From: Roseivirga sp. UBA6052
GTDB taxonomy: Bacteria; Bacteroidota; Bacteroidia; Cytophagales; Cyclobacteriaceae
NCBI GenBank assembly: GCA_002427755.1
Contig: DIYO01000001.1
Location: 186,001 to 250,000 of the forward strand
DNA: 64,000 nucleotides
Direction: 5' to 3'
Shown here: in pieces, positions 57,907 to 64,000 of the stretch
Position numbering within the stretch: position 1 is the first letter of the stretch
Layout of the letters: every line of letters starts with the position of its first letter
Notes under the pieces: model-generated
What the model saw: the letters and a program-made list of their open reading frames with translations, nothing else
The model's database searches: none
Told to the model about the DNA's origin: nothing
Program-made: the position numbers and the translations under genes

Positions 57907-60612
57907 ATGCGGAGACACCTATGGATATGTCTGCTTGTTATTCCTTTTTTATCGAATGGTCAAACTGTCTTAGACAGTAAACTCAATGGTTCTGAAAAAG
58001 GTCAACGGCTAGCGCTTGTGTTAGATAGTATTCAATCTAACAGTCCATTTAGTATTTATTATTTGAACGATTGGCTCAATGGAATTGAGGTGAATAAATC
58101 GTATGCGGGTCTAAGTCTTAAGCAGTTATTAGATGATCAATTTAATGGTACCGAGCTTAGCTACGTCTTAATGTATGATGAGGTATTAGTGTTGATTAGA
58201 GACCCTTCTTTTGCTAAGAAAAAGGAAGAAGAGATCAAGGTTGCTCAAAGTTTGGGGATCAAAATTGATCAAGTGATTCTTGGAGAACCAGTCTTAGGAA
58301 ATGCCTCGAATGAAAATGTTACAATTACTGGTACCGTTATGGATTGGGTGTCTGGTGATTTACTTCCCTTTGCAACAATACAAGTCAATGATTCCCTGAG
58401 AGTTATCTCTTCAGATAATCAAGGTAGATTTCAAGTAGAGCTACCAAAGGGTAACTACTTGCTCAAGACTAAATTCGTTGACTACGAAGACAAACTGATC
58501 GATCTATTAGCGTATGCTGATGGTGATATTTTAATAGAAGTAGAGAAGGAAGCGAAGGAGTTAGAGGAAGTTGTAGTTGAAGCTGACCGTGAGCAAGAGA
58601 TTTCAAGAGCCAAAATTGGAAAGACTGTTCTAACAGTAAAGGAAATGAAATACGCTCCCTCTTTTCTTGGGGAGGTTGATCTGGTAAGACAGGTTCAAAA
58701 TTTACCAGGTGTAACTACTGTAGGTGAAGCCGCTACGGGATTTAATGTGAGAGGCGGAAGCGTAGATCAAAACCTGATCTTGTATGACGGTTTACCTGTG
58801 TTTAATAGTAGTCACGTTTTTGGTTTATTAACCTCTTTCAACCCTGATGCGGTAGAGAATGTAACCTTCTATAAAGGCGGTGTTCCAGCTCAGTTTGGGG
58901 GTAGAGTTTCTTCTGTACTGGATATAGAGGCAAAAGAGGGTGATTTTGAAGAATGGTCTGGCAAGGCAGGTATTGGTATGATCACTAGTAACGTATCCGT
59001 CAATGGTCCGATTCAAAAAGGTAAAACGTCAATAGCAGCTTCAGTGAGAAGTACTTATTCTAATTGGTTAGCAAGATCCGTTAGAACCGATTATGCTGAT
59101 TTAAGGCAGAGTAATGTATTTTTCTATGATGCCACGGCTAAGATTACCCATAAGATAGATGAAGACAATAAGCTCACTTTTACGGGTTATTCAAGTCATG
59201 ATGCATTCAAACTAGTAGGTGATACCACCTACAGATGGAATACCAATTTAGCCGCTTTCAATTATGACAAACAATTTGATAAGACCTTCGGTGCTAAGTT
59301 TACTGCAGGCATTACCAACTACGATTATAATGTTGAAGATGAGAATGTTAGAACTGCAGCGAAGCTAAAATATAGATTAACCGCATCAGTATTGAGTGCT
59401 ACTTTTTTCAAAGAACTTGAAGAACATAAAATTGACTTTGGCGCACAATTCAACTATTACAATTTCCAGCCGGGAAGATTGGAGCCTACATCAGATGTTT
59501 CTAATGCAGCAGTCTTTGACCTAGACAAACAGAACTCTCTTGAACTAGCACTGTTTTTCGATGATTCTTATGAAGTGAGTGATAGATTAACCCTAAATGC
59601 CGGATTAAGAATTCCATTTTTCATGAGCATCGGGGAAGCAGAAGTATTCCTTTATGATGATAATGACTTTAAGCAGATTACGGGTATAACAGATACCCTC
59701 AGTTTTGGTGCTTTTGAGCCCGTTAAATCTTATCTCGGTTTAGAACCTCGTTTTTCATTAAACTATAAGCTCTCCGAAACGAGCTCATTAAAGATGGGCT
59801 ATAATCGCATCTTCCAATACTTGCATTTAGTGACTAATACCACAGCTGTCACGCCAATAGATATTTGGCAACCAAGCGGCTATTATTTTGAACCACAAAG
59901 AGCAGATCAAGTTTCTGCAGGTTTCTTTACTAATTCATTAGATAATAAGGTAGGCTTATCGGTTGAGGGTTTTTATAAGCACATTGACAACCTAGTTGAT
60001 TTTAAAGATGGTGCACAGCTCACACTCAATACGCATATTGAGACGGAACTCCTGCAAGGTACGGGTAGGGCTTACGGAGCTGAAGTTTCTCTGATGAAAA
60101 ATACTGGAGGCCTTACTGGTAGAATCAATTATACCTATTCAAGAACCTTTAGAACCATTGGCATTCCAGGAGATAGAAATGCTTCCATTAACAATGGTTT
60201 TGAGTATCCAGCCAACTTTGATCAACCCCATGTGCTCAATGTGAATTGGAAACTCGAGCTAACCAAGAGACACTTCTTCACCGGTACATTTACTTATCAA
60301 TCGGGAAGACCCGTGACCATTCCTTTATCACTTTTCAATTTTGATAACAACTTTGTGGCCTTCTTCTCGGAGCGTAATCAGTTCAGAATACCGGATTATC
60401 ATAGGTTGGACTTGGGCTTAGTTATTGAAGGCAGTCACAATAAGCGGAAGTGGGCAAAAGGCACATGGATTATATCGATCTATAATGCTTATTCGAGACA
60501 GAATCCTTACACCGTATTCTTCGGAACAAGCGATTTAGGTATTCCTGAACCTTTTCAGCTTTCCATTATAGGAACCATTCTTCCATCTGTAAGCTATAAT
60601 TTGAATTTCTAA
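57907..60612 (+). CDS. TonB-dependent receptor with STN-like and CarboxypepD domains
   Basis: Outer-membrane receptor of about 901 residues from the ATG at 57907, which begins a signal peptide (MRRHLWICLLVIPFLSNGQ); an in-frame GTG 11 codons earlier is less likely. After an STN-like part (about 20-90) comes a linker, a carboxypeptidase-regulatory-like domain ('TITGTVMDWVSGDLLPFATI'), the plug ('NLPGVTTVGEAATGFNVRGG', 'QNLILYDGLPVFNSSHVFGL') and the barrel ending in 'PSVSYNLNF'. No sigma or anti-sigma gene is adjacent. The stop overlaps the start of the first DUF4249 gene (TAATG), the normal pairing of this receptor class with a surface lipoprotein. Confidence 0.92.
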   Translation: MRRHLWICLLVIPFLSNGQTVLDSKLNGSEKGQRLALVLDSIQSNSPFSIYYLNDWLNGIEVNKSYAGLSLKQLLDDQFNGTELSYVLMYDEVLVLIRDPSFAKKKEEEIKVAQSLGIKIDQVILGEPVLGNASNENVTITGTVMDWVSGDLLPFATIQVNDSLRVISSDNQGRFQVELPKGNYLLKTKFVDYEDKLIDLLAYADGDILIEVEKEAKELEEVVVEADREQEISRAKIGKTVLTVKEMKYAPSFLGEVDLVRQVQNLPGVTTVGEAATGFNVRGGSVDQNLILYDGLPVFNSSHVFGLLTSFNPDAVENVTFYKGGVPAQFGGRVSSVLDIEAKEGDFEEWSGKAGIGMITSNVSVNGPIQKGKTSIAASVRSTYSNWLARSVRTDYADLRQSNVFFYDATAKITHKIDEDNKLTFTGYSSHDAFKLVGDTTYRWNTNLAAFNYDKQFDKTFGAKFTAGITNYDYNVEDENVRTAAKLKYRLTASVLSATFFKELEEHKIDFGAQFNYYNFQPGRLEPTSDVSNAAVFDLDKQNSLELALFFDDSYEVSDRLTLNAGLRIPFFMSIGEAEVFLYDDNDFKQITGITDTLSFGAFEPVKSYLGLEPRFSLNYKLSETSSLKMGYNRIFQYLHLVTNTTAVTPIDIWQPSGYYFEPQRADQVSAGFFTNSLDNKVGLSVEGFYKHIDNLVDFKDGAQLTLNTHIETELLQGTGRAYGAEVSLMKNTGGLTGRINYTYSRTFRTIGIPGDRNASINNGFEYPANFDQPHVLNVNWKLELTKRHFFTGTFTYQSGRPVTIPLSLFNFDNNFVAFFSERNQFRIPDYHRLDLGLVIEGSHNKRKWAKGTWIISIYNAYSRQNPYTVFFGTSDLGIPEPFQLSIIGTILPSVSYNLNF

Positions 60613-61745
60613 TGCGTAGGAAGTTATCATATCGATTATTCTTTCTAGCATTAATTTTAGGTGTTGCAGGTTGCGTAGAGCCAATCGAATTTGATGTTCC
60701 TGAACCACGAGAACAAATCATTATTCAAGGAAACATTACAGATCAACCTGGACCTTACATTGTTACTATCGATGAAGGCTTAGCGGTAAGGCCAGATACT
60801 GTAGCTAACACCCCTGTGCCTGGTGCTCAAGTAAGACTGTATGATGATCAGGGAAACATTGAAGACTTTGAAGAGATTGTTCCCGGCACCTATGCCACTA
60901 GAGGGGCTATTCAGGGAGAGATCGGCAGGTCATATCATATAAAGGTGACACTCAAAGATGGCAGAACGTATGAGTCTACTCCAGATCCATTAAAGCCTGG
61001 AGGAGAGATTAAAAGTTTGTCATGGGAATATGAACAAGGAACTGCGGTCGAGGATTTTGGAGAAATTCCGGATGATGTCTTTGGTGTTTATATTGATTCA
61101 GAGGCAGGCGATGATCCTGAGAATTTTGTAAGGTGGCGAATGACTGGGACATTCAGAATTGAGACCAGACCTGAGTTATATATAGTCGTTAGACCTTACT
61201 GGGATCGCCCGTTAATGCTACCAAGACCTTGTTCAGGACATAGAACAGCACCGCATCCTTCCGGTTCAGGTACCATTTTGGTACAAGTAGAACCATGTGT
61301 ATGCTGTGAATGCTGGGTAGATCTTTATGAGAATTTCCCGAGAGTTACCGATGATAGACTAGTCGCTGGAGGAGAATTTAGAAACGTTAGGGTAGGTGAA
61401 GTGAACATAAACAATGTCAATTTCTATGATAAGTTTATGGTGAAAGTAGAGCAGATGAGCCTTTCGAGAGTAGCTTATGATTTCTTCAGATTGATGCGTA
61501 TTCAACGCGAATCTGCCAGCAATATCTTTCAGCCGCCTTCTGCCGAGTTAGTAGGTAATGTAGTATCTACAAATCCAGAGGATAGGGTTATTGGCTTATT
61601 CTATTCCAGTTCCATAGATACCGAAGTTAAATTCATAGAAAGAGAAGAAATTCCATATCTACTTACACCAACCACTCAAGTGCCTGAGTCGTGTCTGCTG
61701 CACTACCGTAATTCTACAACAGAAAAACCACCTGAATGGCAATGA
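60612..61745 (+). CDS. DUF4249 lipoprotein (first of a tandem pair)
   Basis: Outer-membrane lipoprotein of 377 residues, type II signal to 'ILGVAGC' (Cys21). The DUF4249 family is the usual partner of TonB receptors like the one just upstream. Domain marks: 'EPIEFDVPEPREQIIIQGNI' after the lipid Cys, an Ig-like first half ('GAQVRLYDDQGNIEDFEEI'), and a Cys cluster 'PCVCCECWVDLYE' (about 230-242) in the second half. It likely captures or helps admit the receptor's substrate. It overlaps the receptor gene by 1 nt and the next DUF4249 gene by 4 nt. Confidence 0.88.
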   Translation: MRRKLSYRLFFLALILGVAGCVEPIEFDVPEPREQIIIQGNITDQPGPYIVTIDEGLAVRPDTVANTPVPGAQVRLYDDQGNIEDFEEIVPGTYATRGAIQGEIGRSYHIKVTLKDGRTYESTPDPLKPGGEIKSLSWEYEQGTAVEDFGEIPDDVFGVYIDSEAGDDPENFVRWRMTGTFRIETRPELYIVVRPYWDRPLMLPRPCSGHRTAPHPSGSGTILVQVEPCVCCECWVDLYENFPRVTDDRLVAGGEFRNVRVGEVNINNVNFYDKFMVKVEQMSLSRVAYDFFRLMRIQRESASNIFQPPSAELVGNVVSTNPEDRVIGLFYSSSIDTEVKFIEREEIPYLLTPTTQVPESCLLHYRNSTTEKPPEWQ

Positions 61746-62917
61746 TAAAAAGACCGAGAAAAATAGAAGCATATAATAATGAAGCGCTCGGTAAAAAGCG
61801 TTTGCTCTTTACTTTCATGGCGATTCTGACCTTGGGAATACTAGGTTGCGTTGAGCCTATTGATTTTGAAGTTCCTGAACCTTTAGATCAAGTAATCATT
61901 CAGGGTATGATTAGTGATCAAGAAGGTCCTTATACTGTATTCATAAGCCGTGGGGTTTCTATTAGGCCTGATTCAGCTTTAAATCCACCTATTTCAAATG
62001 CAAGCGTGAGGTTGTATGATGACTTAGGAAATATAGAAGACTTTGAAGAAGTAGCACCTGGTGAATATGCCACAAGGGGAGCCATGAGGGGCGAAGTGGG
62101 CAGATCTTATCATGTTAGAATTGAACTGGAAGATGGTTCTGTCTTAGAATCGCTACCCGATCTACTAAAGCCTGTTGGCGAGATTAAAGACATCTATTGG
62201 GAATTCGAAAGTGGTACATCAGTAGAGATCTTCGGAGAGGTTCCAGATGATGTGTTTAATGTCTTTGTTGATTCTGATGCCATTCCAGAAGAAGAGAACT
62301 TTATGCGATGGCGAATGGAAGGAACTTTCAGAATTGTAACGAACCCAGAGTTATTCGAAGTAGATAGACCTTGGTTCGATTTACCGATTCCAAGACCAAG
62401 AAGATGTTCTGGATATGTGGTTGCACCTAACCCCAGCGGTAGAGGAACTATCGTTGTTCAAGAAAGGCCATGTGAGTGTTGCGAATGTTGGGTAAACGTT
62501 TTTGAGGATAGTCCAAATGTATCTGATGATAGGCTAGTAGCAAATGGTCAGTTCAGAAATATTCAGGTGGGAACGGTACCCGTAAACAGTGTAAGTTTCT
62601 TTGATAAATACATGGTAAGTGTAGAGCAAATGAGTCTTACTAGAACTGCGTATGACTTTTTCCGGCTTGTTGAAGTTCAGAGAACAAACGCCAATAATAT
62701 ATTCCAGCCACCATCAGGAGAGATTGTAGGAAATGTAGTTTCTCAAGATGAATCTGTAAGGGTGGTAGGTCTGTTTTGGGCTAGTGCAGTAGATAGACGA
62801 TTTGAGTTTATTCAAAGAGAAGATGTACCATATCCAGTAACCCCACCGGTTATTTTTCCTGAATCTTGCTTATTACAATTTAGAAATTCGACTACTGAAA
62901 GACCACCAGAATGGTAA
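61742..62917 (+). CDS. DUF4249 lipoprotein (second of a tandem pair)
   Basis: Paralog of the preceding protein, about 391 residues from the ATG at 61742, which forms an ATGA overlap with the upstream stop; an ATG at 61736 is also in frame. A longer basic N-terminal stretch precedes the signal, whose lipobox is 'LGILGC'. The mature parts of the pair match closely over their whole length, including 'PCECCECWVNVFE' in the Cys cluster and 'NIFQPPSGEIVGNVVS' near the end. A recent tandem duplication is likely. Confidence 0.88.
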   Translation: MIKRPRKIEAYNNEALGKKRLLFTFMAILTLGILGCVEPIDFEVPEPLDQVIIQGMISDQEGPYTVFISRGVSIRPDSALNPPISNASVRLYDDLGNIEDFEEVAPGEYATRGAMRGEVGRSYHVRIELEDGSVLESLPDLLKPVGEIKDIYWEFESGTSVEIFGEVPDDVFNVFVDSDAIPEEENFMRWRMEGTFRIVTNPELFEVDRPWFDLPIPRPRRCSGYVVAPNPSGRGTIVVQERPCECCECWVNVFEDSPNVSDDRLVANGQFRNIQVGTVPVNSVSFFDKYMVSVEQMSLTRTAYDFFRLVEVQRTNANNIFQPPSGEIVGNVVSQDESVRVVGLFWASAVDRRFEFIQREDVPYPVTPPVIFPESCLLQFRNSTTERPPEW

Positions 62918-64000
62918 TGAGAAAATACATATTGGGTTTGATCATATTGCTGAGTTGTGTTTCACTTTCAGCACAATTGGATGCGCAGAAAATAAGAGAA
63001 AAGTTTGAGAATTATCAAACTCAATCTAGTCGCCAAATTCTTCATTTAAGCCTAAATCAACCCCTTTATCATGTAAAGGATACCGTATTCTTTAAAGCTT
63101 ATTTGACAGAGGAAAATCGACAACTAACAGAAAATAAGCATGTGGCAATTGCGGAGCTACATGGGCAAAATGGTTTAGTTAAAAGGATCAGATTCGAGAT
63201 ATCAGACGGCTATGGCATCAATCAATTGATTTTACCTGAGGGTTTAAATCCTGGGATTTACAAGCTCGTAGCTTTCACAAGTTGGATGAAAAACTTCGAC
63301 TCGAAGTACTTGTTTCAAACTCAAATCAAAATCATAAATGATAAGGATGTTGGCTTTACTCAGAATAGAGTGATTGAAACACAAATAGAAGGGGGTAACC
63401 TAGTCAATGGGTTAAAGTCCAGAATCATTGTCGGTACTCTAAAACCCAATACAGAAATAGAATTATTAGCCAATGGGGAGGTTACTCAGAACACTGAAAC
63501 GAATACCTGTGGTATTGGTGTCTTTGAAATTATGCCATCATTGAATACTAATTACCAAGTGAGGATTGCAAATTCGGCAGAAGTCCAGAATCTGACGTCT
63601 GTGAAACAAGCAGGGGTGATCATGCGTGTTTCTGAACGATTGGCAAGTGAGCTGAAAGTTGAAATTGAAACTGCTAATCTGACTTCTCAAGCTACATTAT
63701 TGGCTCTCAGTAACGGAGCATTATTGGAATCAAAGTCAATTGAAATTAATGGTAAAAAAGTACATACCGTTGACTTATCGTCTATAGATAAAGGTAAGAT
63801 TCATTTCAGCCTTCTGGGTCAGAATGGTCAATTGATTAGCTATTTAAACACATTTCATGAGACAAAAGGATATGATTCGAAACCAATTGCCTTAGAGGTT
63901 TCGGAGATAAGACAAGAGGTTTCGATTGATCGTGATGACTTACAGATTACAGATGATACAGACAATTTTCATGTAAGTGTTTCTAATGCCAGTCTCTTTA
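62917..64000 (+). CDS. MG2-like secreted protein, cut by the window end
   Basis: An open frame begins with ATG at 62917, overlapping the upstream TAA by 1 nt, and runs without a stop to the end (361 codons). It has a signal peptide (MRKYILGLIILLSCVSLSAQ) and then 'QILHLSLNQPLYHVKDTVFF', the typical opening of an alpha-2-macroglobulin MG2-like beta-sandwich domain, followed by further beta-rich domains ('LILPEGLNPGIYKLVAFTSW'). Proteins of this kind follow TonB receptor/DUF4249 genes in Bacteroidota and are often about 800-900 residues; the rest lies outside the window. Function unknown; probably periplasmic or surface. Confidence 0.8.
   Translation, partial: MRKYILGLIILLSCVSLSAQLDAQKIREKFENYQTQSSRQILHLSLNQPLYHVKDTVFFKAYLTEENRQLTENKHVAIAELHGQNGLVKRIRFEISDGYGINQLILPEGLNPGIYKLVAFTSWMKNFDSKYLFQTQIKIINDKDVGFTQNRVIETQIEGGNLVNGLKSRIIVGTLKPNTEIELLANGEVTQNTETNTCGIGVFEIMPSLNTNYQVRIANSAEVQNLTSVKQAGVIMRVSERLASELKVEIETANLTSQATLLALSNGALLESKSIEINGKKVHTVDLSSIDKGKIHFSLLGQNGQLISYLNTFHETKGYDSKPIALEVSEIRQEVSIDRDDLQITDDTDNFHVSVSNASLF

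Noticed and set aside
1..64000. CRISPR arrays, tRNA or rRNA genes, insertion sequences, integrases or phage genes
   Set aside because: None was seen by eye on either strand; no direct-repeat/spacer pattern, transposase or cloverleaf was noticed in the intergenic stretches.

Overview
The window looks like chromosome from a marine, rhodopsin-bearing bacterium of the phylum Bacteroidota, probably order Cytophagales (a Roseivirga/Fulvivirga-like organism). The genus is an inference. Evidence: AT-rich DNA, promoters of the Bacteroidota type (TAnnTTTG at -7), and families typical of the phylum (LruC/DUF4114 lipoproteins, DUF4249 lipoproteins paired with TonB receptors, FecI/FecR/TonB triplets with STN domains, DUF5916, glycine-lipid acyltransferases, a proteorhodopsin with its own crtY and blh). 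No rRNA, tRNA, CRISPR array, insertion sequence or phage gene was found.

Layout. 1-11.4 kb, minus strand: an exopolysaccharide assembly operon (priming sugar-phosphate transferase, half-length TolC-like protein, Wzz-type co-polymerase with a degenerate kinase domain, glycosyltransferase). Directly upstream lie two paralogous LruC/DUF4114 surface lipoproteins interleaved with three stand-alone CheY-like receivers and a small lipoprotein. 11.8-17.4 kb: a six-repeat PepSY-like lipoprotein (+) convergent with an ECF sigma / FecR anti-sigma / TonB receptor operon (-). A 14-bp identical G-rich element followed at the same spacing by GTATKTAA sits upstream of both the repeat lipoprotein and the anti-sigma gene and is a candidate promoter for this sigma factor. 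17.5-20.4 kb (-): proteorhodopsin, lycopene cyclase, beta-carotene cleavage enzyme, a complete light-driven proton pump plus retinal supply, with an operator-like inverted repeat at the promoter and a hairpin between rhodopsin and crtY.

20.5-37.2 kb: metabolic and surface genes: a SusA-like alpha-amylase, an M24 peptidase with a histidine kinase and receiver, a VTT membrane protein, a bestrophin channel, a sugar isomerase-like protein, an SSS symporter with an SsuD-like monooxygenase, CIA30, DUF5916, and an ArsR/ArsM arsenic pair. 37.3-46.2 kb (-): a Tricorn-type protease, a thioredoxin-fold protein, then a compact five-gene set: esterase, ATP-grasp ligase, GCS2/YbdK-type carboxylate-amine ligase, class I amidotransferase-like protein, second ATP-grasp-like protein. 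This reads as a biosynthetic pathway for an uncharacterised amide- or peptide-type metabolite, and is the best candidate here for an undescribed system. A second esterase is divergent from it.

47.2-50.4 kb: glycine-lipid genes glsA-glsB, a DUF922 protein lacking the catalytic Glu, a cupin and a MoaD/ThiS-like protein ending in Gly-Gly. 50.4-56.6 kb (+): a beta-glucan/cellobiose utilisation set (GH9 lipoprotein, GPH-family transporter broken by one in-frame TAA, SUMF1-like lectin/enzyme-fold protein, GH1 beta-glucosidase). 56.6-64 kb (+): DUF2177 and DUF1295 membrane proteins, then a TonB receptor with two tandem DUF4249 lipoproteins and the start of an MG2-like protein that runs off the window.

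All calls come from reading the sequence and from family knowledge; no database search was run.
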